The translations under genes and the position numbers were made by a program. From contig NZ_CP034245.1 of the NCBI RefSeq assembly GCF_003931875.1, positions 1,798,001 through 1,862,000 of the forward strand: 64,000 nt of DNA. Reading direction: 5' to 3'. Of the stretch, positions 32,790 through 41,076 are shown in pieces. The first letter of the stretch is position 1; the number at the start of each line of letters is the position of its first letter. A model generated the notes under the pieces. The model searched no databases. It had not been told where the DNA came from and saw only the letters and a list, made by a program, of their open reading frames with translations. This DNA comes from Microbacterium sp. 10M-3C3 (lineage in GTDB: Bacteria; Actinomycetota; Actinomycetes; Actinomycetales; Microbacteriaceae).

Positions 32790-34118
32790 ATGACCGCGAG
32801 CATCGCTCACCCCGACGAGGATGACGCCGCGCTCGTGGGCATCCTGGACCGGCTCATCGCGGCCGACGAAGCGATCGCCGAGATCGAGGCGGCGAAAGTC
32901 TGCGACCTGGCTGCGGCCCTGCGCATCGCGAACAATCGCGCCGCTCACCAGTCGGCCGAGAGGCGGATGCGCGAACTCGAGGAGCGATCGATCGCTGCGG
33001 AGATCGGGCTCGTTCTCCGCGTGAACGACCGGGCGGTGCAGAACCGGATGCACGCGGCGCTGGAGTTGGTGGAGGGCTATCCGGCGACCCTCGATGCCCT
33101 CGCGGAGAGCCGAATCTCCGCACGGCACGCGATGGTCATCGTCGAGACCGGACGGGCGCTGACCGACCCCGATACCCGCGCGCTGTACGAGGCGACGGTG
33201 CTGGAGCGGGCGCTGCGGGACACGGCGCCGCGGACGAGGGCGTTCGCCGAGCAGGTCGTCGAGGAACTCCACCCCCGGTCGATCACCGAACGGCACCGGG
33301 AGGCGGTGAAGACGCGGACAGCGTGGATGCAGCGCCGGGGCGAGGGCATGTCCGAACTGGGCATGATCGCGCCCACCGTCCTCGCCGAAGGCATCTGGGA
33401 CCGGCTCACCCAGCAAGCCCACGAGACCAAGACCGCGCAGGTCGCCGCGCCCGAGGGTGACACCGAGGATGACGACGCGGTCTACGACCAGCGGAACCTG
33501 GACCAGATCCGCGCGGACATCGCCATCGACCTGCTCCTGACCGGCGGACCCACCATCGACCCCACCACCGGCGCCATCACCGGACCGGCCGGCGGGCTCG
33601 CCGCCATTCACGCGCGCGCGTCGATCGTCATCCCCGCCCTGACCGCGGCCGGGCTCGCTGACCGCGGCGCCGCCCTCGACGGCGCGACACCGGTGGATGC
33701 GGACACCGCCCGGTGCCTGCTCGCTCAGGCGCCGTCGTGGGAGCGGATCTTCACCCACCCCATCCACGGGCACGTCCTCGCCACCGACACCTACCGGCGA
33801 CCCGCGAACCTCGACCGCTACCTCGCCGCCCGAGACATCCACTGCCGCTTCCCCGGATGCCGACGCCCCGCCCGGCACTGCGACCGCGACCACAACCAGG
33901 ACTGGGCCCTCGGCGGCACCACCCAAGCGTGCAACCTCGCATGCCTGTGCAAACGCCACCACACCCTCAAGACCGAGAAACCCTGGAAACCGGTGCAGCT
34001 CCGCGACGGCAGCATCCACTGGACCAGCCCCCTCGGCAAAGTCTCCACCGACCCACCCGAGCGATACGTCATCTTCCGCGACGACCCCGACCCCCCACCC
34101 GGCGACCCACCCTTCTGA
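32790..34118 (+). CDS. DUF222/HNH endonuclease (13E12-repeat family)
   Basis: From ATG 32790 (or GTG 32784) the protein is 442 residues. A helical DUF222 region (about 10-320) is followed by a C-terminal HNH nuclease: RDIHCRFPGCRRPARHCDRDHNQDWALGGTTQACNLACLCKRHHTLKT, with two zinc CxxC-like pairs and catalytic His residues. These genes occur in many copies in actinobacteria and behave like selfish or mobile genes. The frame upstream of 32784 translates the dispersed repeats and is unlikely to be coding. It ends 35 nt before a tRNA gene. Confidence 0.9.
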   Translation: MTASIAHPDEDDAALVGILDRLIAADEAIAEIEAAKVCDLAAALRIANNRAAHQSAERRMRELEERSIAAEIGLVLRVNDRAVQNRMHAALELVEGYPATLDALAESRISARHAMVIVETGRALTDPDTRALYEATVLERALRDTAPRTRAFAEQVVEELHPRSITERHREAVKTRTAWMQRRGEGMSELGMIAPTVLAEGIWDRLTQQAHETKTAQVAAPEGDTEDDDAVYDQRNLDQIRADIAIDLLLTGGPTIDPTTGAITGPAGGLAAIHARASIVIPALTAAGLADRGAALDGATPVDADTARCLLAQAPSWERIFTHPIHGHVLATDTYRRPANLDRYLAARDIHCRFPGCRRPARHCDRDHNQDWALGGTTQACNLACLCKRHHTLKTEKPWKPVQLRDGSIHWTSPLGKVSTDPPERYVIFRDDPDPPPGDPPF

Positions 34119-34153
34119 GACGCAGCAACGCGCATCCCGAAGGACTCGCTCGG

Positions 34154-34227
34154 TAGGGCGGGTGGGACTTGAACCCACGATCGTCGGGTTATGAGCCCGC
34201 TGCCTTGACCAGCTTGGCCACCGCCCC
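34154..34227 (-). tRNA. tRNA with CAT anticodon (Met or Ile2)
   Basis: The minus strand folds as a 74-nt tRNA: acceptor GGGGCGG against CCGCCCT (one G:T pair), D arm GGCCAAGCTGGTCAAGGC, anticodon stem CGGG around loop CTCATAA (CAT), and T arm GTGGGTTCAAGTCCCAC. It lacks the CGCGGGG start of initiator tRNA. Elongator Met and lysidine-modified Ile2 cannot be separated by eye. CCA is not encoded. Confidence 0.85.
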
Positions 34228-34267
34228 CTGCGGTGTAGAGCCTACCGGGACGCTCGACGCGCGATCG

Positions 34268-35251
34268 TCACGCCGGGGCGTCGCCGTCGCTGCCGCGGCG
34301 GATCGGGAGCTCCTGCGACTCGCTGACGATCTGCGGGTGGAAGCGGGTCAGTTGGATGACGCCCCACACGGCGATCGCGCCGGCGACCGCGAAGCCGATG
34401 AGCGCCCACAGGGGCGCGGTGGAGGCCTCGCCGAGCACGAGAAGGCCGATGAGCACCGCCACGAGCGGATCGATCACCGTCAGGCCCGCGATCACGAGGT
34501 CGGGGGGCCCGACCGAGTACGCCGTCTGCACGAAGTAGGCGCCGAACGCCACGGCGGACAGCAGCGCGATGAGGCACAGCAGCGTCAGCCATTCGAACTG
34601 GCCGTTCTGGATACGGCTGATGACCACCTTCGCGAGCGTGGCCACGAATCCGTAGATCACGCCGGCGGCGGTGATGTAGAAGAGGGCCCGCATGCGCCGG
34701 CGGAAGCCGAGCCACAGGAAGCCGAAGACGAGGATCACCACGACCAGGATCCCGAGGATGATCAGCAGCTGGTTCGACGTGATCGCGTGCTCGGTCGCGA
34801 AGAAGGCCGCGATCGTCACGAACAGGAAGATGCCCCCGACGCACGCGACGATCGCGACGAGCGACTGCCGCGTCGGCTTGTGCCCCGACAGCCGTGCGTT
34901 CAGCAGCGTCGTGATGACCAGGGCGATGGCCCCGAGCGGCTGCACGAGGATCAGGGGCGCGACCGACAGCGCCGCGAGCTGGCAAACGATCGCCAGCCCC
35001 AGCATCACGGTGCCGGCCACCCAGGACGGGCGGCGGACGAGCGAGAACAGCTGCGCCTTCGTGAGCCCGCCGGTGGACTTGCCCGACAGACGCTCGACCT
35101 TCTCCACACCGCGGTGCTGGTACTGCGCGCCGAAGGACATGAACAGGGCACCCAGAAGGGCGAGCGGGATGCCGAGGAGGATGCGCGGATCGCGGAAGAT
35201 GCCGACGAGCTCGTCGGTCACGTCGCCCAGCGAGACTTCCGCGCCAATCAC
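34268..35251 (-). CDS. DMT-superfamily membrane transporter
   Basis: This 327-residue protein has about nine to ten hydrophobic helices, including ILLGIPLALLGALFMSFGAQY, LALVITTLL-like segments, LLIILGILVVVILVFGFLWLGF and PLWALIGFAVAGAIAVWGVIQL. The C-terminal segment DLVIAGLTVIDPLVAVLIGLLVLGE matches the EamA/DMT repeat end. The N-terminus has a long loop (YQHRGVEKVERLSGKSTGGLTKAQ). Substrate unknown. It is transcribed away from def, from a 42-nt shared gap. Confidence 0.82.
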   Translation of the reverse strand: MIGAEVSLGDVTDELVGIFRDPRILLGIPLALLGALFMSFGAQYQHRGVEKVERLSGKSTGGLTKAQLFSLVRRPSWVAGTVMLGLAIVCQLAALSVAPLILVQPLGAIALVITTLLNARLSGHKPTRQSLVAIVACVGGIFLFVTIAAFFATEHAITSNQLLIILGILVVVILVFGFLWLGFRRRMRALFYITAAGVIYGFVATLAKVVISRIQNGQFEWLTLLCLIALLSAVAFGAYFVQTAYSVGPPDLVIAGLTVIDPLVAVLIGLLVLGEASTAPLWALIGFAVAGAIAVWGVIQLTRFHPQIVSESQELPIRRGSDGDAPA

Positions 35252-35281
35252 CCTTCGACACTAACCGCCCGACCGCGCGGA

Positions 35282-35287
35282 TAGGCT
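35282..35287 (+). promoter_or_regulatory. -10 element of def (leaderless)
   Basis: TAGGCT ends 6 nt before GTG 35294, the same spacing as at ppgK, and no ribosome site is visible. Confidence 0.6.
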
Positions 35288-35293
35288 CAAGGC

Positions 35294-35860
35294 GTGGCCG
35301 TTCTCCCGATTCGCATCATGGGCGACCCCGTCCTGCACGCCCCCGCCGCCCCCGTCGATGCCGTGACCGACGAGGTGCGCACGCTCGTCGCCGACATGTT
35401 CGAGACGATGGATGCCGCCCCGGGCGTGGGCCTCGCGGCCCCCCAGGTGGGCGTTGCCCTCCGCGTCTTCGTCTACAGCTACGCCGACGACGACGGCGCG
35501 CCGTGGCGCGGCGTCGTGATCAACCCGGAGCTGTGGCTGCGACCGCTCGAGCCAGGCGCCCCCGACCCCGACGAGGAGTCGGAGGGGTGCCTGTCGTTCC
35601 CGGGCGAGCGATTCCCGCTCCGGCGCTCGGAGGAGGCGATGCTGCGCGGCACCGACCTCGAGGGCGACCCCGTGGAGATCCGTGTGTCAGGGTGGCGCGC
35701 CCGGATCCTGCAGCACGAATTCGATCACCTCGACGGCGTCCTGTACATCGACCGGCTCGACGACGGCGACTGGAAGACGACGCAGAAGATCGCCAAGAAG
35801 CGCGGCTGGGGCCGCCCCGGCGTCTCGTGGACCCCGGGCGTCGACGACATCGACGCCTGA
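35294..35860 (+). CDS. def: Peptide deformylase
   Basis: This 188-residue enzyme has all three deformylase motifs: GVGLAAPQ (residues 44-51), EGCLSFPG (metal Cys) and QHEFDHLDG (two metal His and the catalytic Glu). It removes the formyl group from nascent proteins, using Fe2+. The GTG start lies 6 nt after a TAGGCT -10 box, so the transcript is probably leaderless. It is followed by a HAD phosphatase gene. Confidence 0.97.
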   Translation: MAVLPIRIMGDPVLHAPAAPVDAVTDEVRTLVADMFETMDAAPGVGLAAPQVGVALRVFVYSYADDDGAPWRGVVINPELWLRPLEPGAPDPDEESEGCLSFPGERFPLRRSEEAMLRGTDLEGDPVEIRVSGWRARILQHEFDHLDGVLYIDRLDDGDWKTTQKIAKKRGWGRPGVSWTPGVDDIDA

Positions 35861-35924
35861 GCACGTCCAGCGCCGCGGCGCCACCCCCGTGCGTCCCTCG
35901 TGCGCCAGCGGATGAACTGGGGTC

Positions 35925-36587
35925 ATGAGCTCGACACCGCGCACCGTCCTGTTCGACATCGACGGCACCCTGATCGATTCGAACTACCTCCACATCGACG
36001 CGTGGAGCCGCGCCTTCGCCGCCGTCGAACGACCGATCGCGGCCTGGCGCATCCACCGCGGGATCGGGATGGACGGCGACCTCCTCGTCGAGGAGCTGCT
36101 GGGAGCGGATGCGGCGGAGCTGGGTGGACGCGCGTCCGACATCCACTCCCGCCTGTACCGCGACATGTCGCCGCGGCTGCGGCCGCTCCACGGCGCACGC
36201 GAGCTCGTCCGCCACCTCGCACGGGACGGGCGCCGCGTCGTGCTCGCGACATCGGCGCCGCAGGACGAGCTCGAGCTCCTCCTCCCGGTCCTCGACCTCG
36301 GCGACAGCGTCGACGTGGTGACCTCGTCCGCCGATGCCGACACCGCCAAGCCCGCGCCCGACCTCCTCCAGGTCGCGCTCGAACGCGCCGACACGGCGCC
36401 GGACGATGCCGTGATGATCGGCGACTCGGTGTGGGACATGCGCGCCGCCCGACGTGCCGGCCTGCGCGGGATCGGCGTTCTCACCGGCGGCGTGGGAGCC
36501 GCGGAGCTGGAGGAAGCGGGAGCCGACGCCGTCTTCCGGGACGCGGCGGACCTGCTCGAGCGGATCGCGGAGAGCCCGCTCGCGTGA
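35925..36587 (+). CDS. HAD-superfamily hydrolase
   Basis: This 220-residue phosphatase-like protein has FDIDGTLIDS (nucleophile Asp, motif I), VLATSAP (motif II), AKPAPDLLQVAL (motif III Lys) and MIGDSVWDMRAARRAG (motif IV). The four-helix cap lies between motifs I and II, as in beta-phosphoglucomutase or phosphoglycolate phosphatase relatives. The substrate is unknown. It starts 64 nt after def. Confidence 0.9.
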   Translation: MSSTPRTVLFDIDGTLIDSNYLHIDAWSRAFAAVERPIAAWRIHRGIGMDGDLLVEELLGADAAELGGRASDIHSRLYRDMSPRLRPLHGARELVRHLARDGRRVVLATSAPQDELELLLPVLDLGDSVDVVTSSADADTAKPAPDLLQVALERADTAPDDAVMIGDSVWDMRAARRAGLRGIGVLTGGVGAAELEEAGADAVFRDAADLLERIAESPLA

Positions 36588-36593
36588 GACGGC

Positions 36594-36803
36594 TCAGGCC
36601 TCCCGCGCCTCGCGGTGCGACGCCTGCGTCGCGGTCGAGTTGACCTGCAGGACGGCGATGGCCTCGTGCAGGGAGCCCACCGGCGCCTCGATCTCGTCGA
36701 AGTGGTGCACGAAGCCGTTCGCGTCGCGGGCCGTGACGGTGACGAACGCGTAGCCGTGACGCGGAACGCGCACGCCCTTCGACCGATCCTTGCGCTCACC
36801 CAT
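36594..36803 (-). CDS. Small conserved-looking hypothetical protein
   Basis: I start at ATG 36803 because gggaggg lies 9 nt upstream; the protein is then 69 residues (MGERKDRSKGVRVPRHGYAFVTVTARDANGFVHHFDEIEAPVGSLHEAIAVLQ...). It is a basic N-terminus followed by a compact beta-like segment. No family is recognised. It is convergent with the HAD gene, 6 nt between stops. Confidence 0.55.
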   Translation of the reverse strand: MGERKDRSKGVRVPRHGYAFVTVTARDANGFVHHFDEIEAPVGSLHEAIAVLQVNSTATQASHREAREA

Positions 36804-36897
36804 CCGGCCGTTCCCTCCCACGCGTCGACCATACCGCCGCCGCGGCGACCGCGACCGTCAGGACACGCGCCCGCCGACCGCCGCCGGGGCAAGAAGA

Positions 36898-36927
36898 AAC
36901 GGCCCCGAAGTGGAGTTCGGGGCCGTT
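36898..36927 (-). terminator. Intrinsic terminator of tRNA-Asn
   Basis: AACGGCCCCGAA and TTCGGGGCCGTT form a perfect 12-bp stem with a 6-nt loop. On the minus strand it is followed by TTTCTTCTT. It lies right after the tRNA-Asn 3' end. Confidence 0.88.
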
Positions 36928-36929
36928 CG

Positions 36930-37002
36930 CTCCCCGGCTTGGACTCGAACCAAGAACCTATCGGTTAACAGCCGATTGCTCTGCCAATTGAGCTACCGAG
37001 GA
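36930..37002 (-). tRNA. tRNA-Asn (anticodon GTT)
   Basis: The minus strand folds as a 73-nt tRNA: acceptor TCCTCGG against CCGGGGA, D arm AGCTCAATTGGCAGAGC, anticodon stem ATCGG around CTGTTAA (GTT), T arm CTTGGTTCGAGTCCAAG, discriminator G. CCA is not encoded. Confidence 0.95.
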
Positions 37003-37005
37003 AGA

Positions 37006-37024
37006 GCCCGCTCCGCGAGCGGGC
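37006..37024 (-). terminator. Hairpin after the ABC ATPase gene
   Basis: GCCCGCT and AGCGGGC pair around a 5-nt loop, 41 nt beyond the ATPase stop and 4 nt before the tRNA-Asn 5' end. It probably ends the dus-dgt-dnaG-ATPase transcript. Confidence 0.55.
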
Positions 37025-37064
37025 AACCCCACCATGCTAGCAAAGGCTGGACGGTGTTCCGAAC

Positions 37065-37838
37065 TCACCGGGCGCCCGCGCGTGGCGCGTCCGACTCGTC
37101 GGGCGTCCACAGCAGATCGTCCGCGTGGTGCCCGTAGGCGACCGGGTGTCCGCCGCGCAGCACGAGCACCTCGGCGTCGAGCTCACGGGCGGCCTCGCGA
37201 TCGTTCGTGACGATCAGCGTGGCCATGCCGAAGGCGTCCCGCCGCCGCGTCAGGGCGTCGCGCGCAGCGACGCGCACCTCGACGTCGAGATTCGCGTACG
37301 GATCGTCGGCGATGAGCACCCGCGGATCCAGCACGAGCGCGCGGGCGATCGCGACGCGCTGCCGCATTCCCGCTGACAGCTCGTAGGGGTACTTCGCCGC
37401 AGCTCCCAGGGGCAGCTTCATCTCGTCAAGGAGCGTCGCCACCCGCACTGCGAGGGCGCGCCCGTTCACGCGGCGATCGCGCGACGTGATGGGCTCCGAG
37501 ATCACCTCCGACACCGTCAGCCGCGCCGGCAGGTCGGCACCCGCGCGCTGCGGCAGATGGGCCGCGAACCACGTGAGCTGTCGCCGCGCGCGCCCGGGAC
37601 GTCGCGCGTCGATGCCGGCGACCGTCGCGGCGCCGCCCACGGCGGTGATGCCCTCCCCCGCCGCGCCGGCGAGGAAGGCGGCGAGGGTCGACTTGCCCGC
37701 TCCGGTCGGACCCATCAGGGCGAGTGAGCGGCCGCGGTCGATGCGCAGCGACACGCCTTCGACGATGCGGACGCCGCCGCGCGCGAGCGAAAGGTCGTCG
37801 GTGCGGACGAGGGTGTCCGACGGTGGCTCGCGACGCAT
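37065..37838 (-). CDS. ABC-type ATPase without a nearby permease
   Basis: This 257-residue ATPase has Walker A GPTGAGKST (43-51), signature LSAGMRQRVAIARAL (from 154) and Walker B VLIADDP (174-180). The residue after Walker B Asp178 is Asp179, where active transporters have Glu, so hydrolysis may be slow. It resembles oligopeptide/nickel-type ATPases. No permease or binding protein lies nearby. ATG 37838 is chosen because an AGGA site lies 8 nt upstream; a longer frame is the dnaG shadow. It follows dnaG by 32 nt. Confidence 0.82.
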   Translation of the reverse strand: MRREPPSDTLVRTDDLSLARGGVRIVEGVSLRIDRGRSLALMGPTGAGKSTLAAFLAGAAGEGITAVGGAATVAGIDARRPGRARRQLTWFAAHLPQRAGADLPARLTVSEVISEPITSRDRRVNGRALAVRVATLLDEMKLPLGAAAKYPYELSAGMRQRVAIARALVLDPRVLIADDPYANLDVEVRVAARDALTRRRDAFGMATLIVTNDREAARELDAEVLVLRGGHPVAYGHHADDLLWTPDESDAPRAGAR

Positions 37839-37870
37839 GTCATCATCCTGCCCCGCCGGCGGGCGCCGCG

Positions 37871-39748
37871 CTACTCGGCGGCGAGGAGCTTCTGGCGCTC
37901 GCGGTCGAGATCGCGCAGCCGGATGCGCAGGCCACGCCCCTCCTCCGACTCGGGGGGCACCCGCTGGATCGCTCCCAGGAGCTCGGTCTTCTCCCGCTCC
38001 AGCCGGCGGATGAGCAGCCGTCGCGCCAGGTCTTCGGCGCTCGCCACGGCGTGCAGCTCGTCCCGTGCCGGGAACTCGGCGGTGAGCAGCTCGGCTCCGA
38101 GCGAGCGGAACGGCTCGCGCACCGTCTGGACGGCCTCCACCGACCATCCCGGGCGCGCGCGGTCGTCGACGGCCGCCACCGCGGCGCGCACGGCCTCGAG
38201 GGCCGGGTGGCCGAAGGGCGTGGCGACCGCCTCCGCCAGCACGGCCGCATCGATCCGGTGGCCGTACTGGAGGAACGCCATGAGCGCGTCGCGTTCCAGG
38301 GCCGCATCCGCCGTCCGCGGCAGGGACGCGATCGTGACCCGCAGCTCGGATTCGGCCGGGGGTGCCGGCTCTTCCCGACCGCGGGGTGCGGGGCGGTCGG
38401 CGCCACTCGCGGCGGGCGCGGCCGCCGAGCGCCGACGTACCCGCTCCACCTCGCGGTGCACTTCGGCGAGGTCTTCGCCGAGCCGCCGCGCGAGGACGTG
38501 CTCGTAGCGGCGGCGCAAAGGCTCGTCGCGGATGTCGGCGAGCAGCGGCGCCGCCGCGGCGAGCCCCGCCAGGCGGCCCTCCACGGTGCCGAGGTCGAGG
38601 CCCTTGATCCGCTGATCGATGACGAACTCGAACATGGGCACCTTCGTGCGCATGAGGTTGGCCACCGCCGCGTCGCCGCGCTGAAGGCGGAGGTCGCATG
38701 GGTCGAGGCCGTCGGGCGCGACGGCCACGAAGCTCTGCGCGTTGAGGGTGCGCGTCTCGGCGAACGCGCGCACGGCCGCCTTCTGCCCCGCGGCATCGGG
38801 ATCGAAGGTGAACACGACCTCGGCGGACTGCTCGTCGCCGATGATCCGGCGGACGATCTTCATGTGCTCGGCGCCGAACGCCGTCCCGCACGTCGCGACC
38901 GCGGTCGTGACGCCCGCGAGGTGGCACGCCATGACGTCGGTGTACCCCTCGACGACCACGACACGCCGCACATCGCCGCGCGTCATGTCGCGCTTGGCAA
39001 GATCGAGCCCGTACAGCACCTGGGCCTTGCGGTAGATCGGGGTCTCGGGCGTGTTGAGGTACTTCGGCCCGGGATCGTCGTCGTAGAGCTTGCGCGCGCC
39101 GAACCCGATCACCTGACCGGTCACGTCGCGGATCGGCCAGACCACGCGACCGCGGAAGCGGTCGTAGACGCCGCGCTGGCCGGTGGAGACGAGGCCCGCC
39201 TGCGTGAGCTCCTCCCGCGTGAACCTCTGGGCGAGCAGGTGGTCGGTCAGCGCCGACCAGCCCTTCGGCGCGTACCCGACACCGAAATGCGCCGCGGCTC
39301 CCGCGTCGAACCCTCGCTCCCCCAGGAACCGCCGCGCGGCCTCCGCGTCGGGGTCGGCCAGGCGCCCGCGGTAGAACTCCGCCGCCGCCGCGTTCGCCGC
39401 GTACAGCCGCGAGCGCCCCGACGTCTCGGGCGCTGCACCGCCGTCCTCGTAGTGCAGGGTGTAGCCGATGCGGGCCGCGAGCCGCTCGACCGCCTCGGTG
39501 AACGACAGGTGGTCCATCGCCCGCAGGAACGAGTAGACGTCGCCCGACTCGCCGCATCCGAAGCAGTGGTAGTAGCCGACCTGCGGACGCACATGGAAGC
39601 TCGGGCTGCGCTCGTCGTGGAAGGGACACAGTCCCTTCAGCGAGCCGACGCCGGCGGACTTCAGTGCGACGCGCTCCCCGACGATGTCGGCGATGTTCGT
39701 GCGGGCCTTGACCTCTTCGACGTCGGCCTGGCGGATGCGCCCGGCCAT
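37871..39748 (-). CDS. dnaG: DNA primase
   Basis: This 625-residue primase starts MAGRIRQADVEEVKARTNIADIVGERVALK. The CHC2 zinc finger uses Cys41, His44, Cys62 and Cys65 (CPFH...HCFGC). The Toprim core shows VVVVEGYTDVMA and FDPDAAGQ. The C-terminal helical domain should bind the DnaB helicase. Its ATG overlaps the dgt stop (TGATG), so the two are coupled. It makes RNA primers for replication. Confidence 0.96.
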   Translation of the reverse strand: MAGRIRQADVEEVKARTNIADIVGERVALKSAGVGSLKGLCPFHDERSPSFHVRPQVGYYHCFGCGESGDVYSFLRAMDHLSFTEAVERLAARIGYTLHYEDGGAAPETSGRSRLYAANAAAAEFYRGRLADPDAEAARRFLGERGFDAGAAAHFGVGYAPKGWSALTDHLLAQRFTREELTQAGLVSTGQRGVYDRFRGRVVWPIRDVTGQVIGFGARKLYDDDPGPKYLNTPETPIYRKAQVLYGLDLAKRDMTRGDVRRVVVVEGYTDVMACHLAGVTTAVATCGTAFGAEHMKIVRRIIGDEQSAEVVFTFDPDAAGQKAAVRAFAETRTLNAQSFVAVAPDGLDPCDLRLQRGDAAVANLMRTKVPMFEFVIDQRIKGLDLGTVEGRLAGLAAAAPLLADIRDEPLRRRYEHVLARRLGEDLAEVHREVERVRRRSAAAPAASGADRPAPRGREEPAPPAESELRVTIASLPRTADAALERDALMAFLQYGHRIDAAVLAEAVATPFGHPALEAVRAAVAAVDDRARPGWSVEAVQTVREPFRSLGAELLTAEFPARDELHAVASAEDLARRLLIRRLEREKTELLGAIQRVPPESEEGRGLRIRLRDLDRERQKLLAAE

Positions 39749-41076
39749 CAGTGCGGACCGCTCCGGGAGAGGCCCGGCGCCCAGATGCCGAGCGAGGCCG
39801 AGTCGACCTCGCCCACGAGACGGCTGTGCCATGCGAGCGCCAGCTGGTCGGTGAGACTCGCGACCTGGTCGACGATGACGCGCTTGCGCGCCGTGTCGTC
39901 GGCTGCGCCGGCGAAGTCGGCCGCGTGGAGCGGGTCGAGGCTCTCGGGCGACTCCCACAGGACCGTGGCGAGGCGCTTGAGCACGCGGCGCTGCTCCTTG
40001 TAGAGCGGGCGGCGCACGTCGATGGAGACCACCGTGGCGCCGATGATGCCTTTGAGCACCGCCATCTCGGCCTCGATGACCCGCGGCACGACGACGTGCG
40101 CGCGGTATCGCGTGAGCGTCTCGACCGGGTACGCCTCGCGCGTGGCCGTCGTCGCCGCGCGCGCGAAGCGGCCGATGAGGTCGCTCGTGAGGTTCTTCAG
40201 CCGCGCGAGCGCGGGGCGGGTGCCGTCGAACTCCCGGATCCATTCCGGCATGCGCATGAGACGGTACAGGGCGTCCGCCAGCTCGTCGCGGGCGAAGTCG
40301 TAGCCGACCCACGTCTGGATCGCCGACAGCAGCGCCTCGTGCTCGCCGGGGGCCGCCAGGCGTGCGGGGTCGAGGTAGCGGTTCACGATCGCGTCCTCGA
40401 AGTCGTGCACGGAGTACGCGATGTCGTCGGAAAGGTCCATGACCTCGGCCTCGATGCAGCGCACGCGCCCGGGCGCCCCGTCGCGCAGCCAGCGGAACAC
40501 CGGTTCGTCCTCGGGGTACACGCCGAACTTCAAGCGACCGCCCGGGTCGGGCACCGGGTGCTCGGCCGTCCACGGATACTTGCACGCAGCGTCGAGGCTC
40601 GCGCGCGTGAGGTTGAGGCCGTAGCTCGTGCCGTCGGGCTCGACGACCTTGGGCTCGAGGCGGCTGAGGATCCGCAGGGTCTGCGCATTGCCCTCGAAGC
40701 CGCCGATGTCCTCGGCCCAGTCGTTGAGCGCGCGCTCGCCGTTGTGGCCGAAGGGCGGGTGTCCGAGGTCGTGGCTCAGGCACGCCGTGTCGACGACGTC
40801 AGGAGAGAGCTGTAGCGCGGTGGCCAGCTCACGGCCGACCTGGGCGACCTCGAGCGAATGCGTCAGCCGGTTCCGCGCGAAATCGGCGGGGCTGGCTGGG
40901 CTCAGCACCTGCGTCTTGGCAGCGAGGCGCCGCAGCGCCGCGGAGTGCAGCACGCGCGCACGATCGCGCGCGAAATCGTCGCGCTGCGATCGGTGCTGCT
41001 CGTGCAGGAAGCGCTCGGCGTCGGCGTCCGCGTAGCCGACCGGGCGCGACGCCCCCGCGCTCGTCTCAACCGCCAC
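39748..41076 (-). CDS. dgt: Deoxyguanosinetriphosphate triphosphohydrolase-like protein
   Basis: This 442-residue HD-domain protein has NRLTHSLEVAQVGRELA (first His), ACLSHDLGHPPFGHNGE (HD pair) and DLSDDIAYSVHDFEDAI (distal Asp). It should hydrolyse dNTPs to nucleoside and triphosphate. GTG 41076 is chosen because ctggagacca supplies a ribosome site just upstream; it overlaps the dus gene by 11 nt. It lies between dus and dnaG, a widespread actinobacterial order. Confidence 0.93.
   Translation of the reverse strand: MAVETSAGASRPVGYADADAERFLHEQHRSQRDDFARDRARVLHSAALRRLAAKTQVLSPASPADFARNRLTHSLEVAQVGRELATALQLSPDVVDTACLSHDLGHPPFGHNGERALNDWAEDIGGFEGNAQTLRILSRLEPKVVEPDGTSYGLNLTRASLDAACKYPWTAEHPVPDPGGRLKFGVYPEDEPVFRWLRDGAPGRVRCIEAEVMDLSDDIAYSVHDFEDAIVNRYLDPARLAAPGEHEALLSAIQTWVGYDFARDELADALYRLMRMPEWIREFDGTRPALARLKNLTSDLIGRFARAATTATREAYPVETLTRYRAHVVVPRVIEAEMAVLKGIIGATVVSIDVRRPLYKEQRRVLKRLATVLWESPESLDPLHAADFAGAADDTARKRVIVDQVASLTDQLALAWHSRLVGEVDSASLGIWAPGLSRSGPH

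Noticed and set aside
30555..34178. Minus-strand open frame of about 1,207 codons
   Set aside because: It runs across two well-supported plus-strand genes and the repeat region and shows no recognisable domain.
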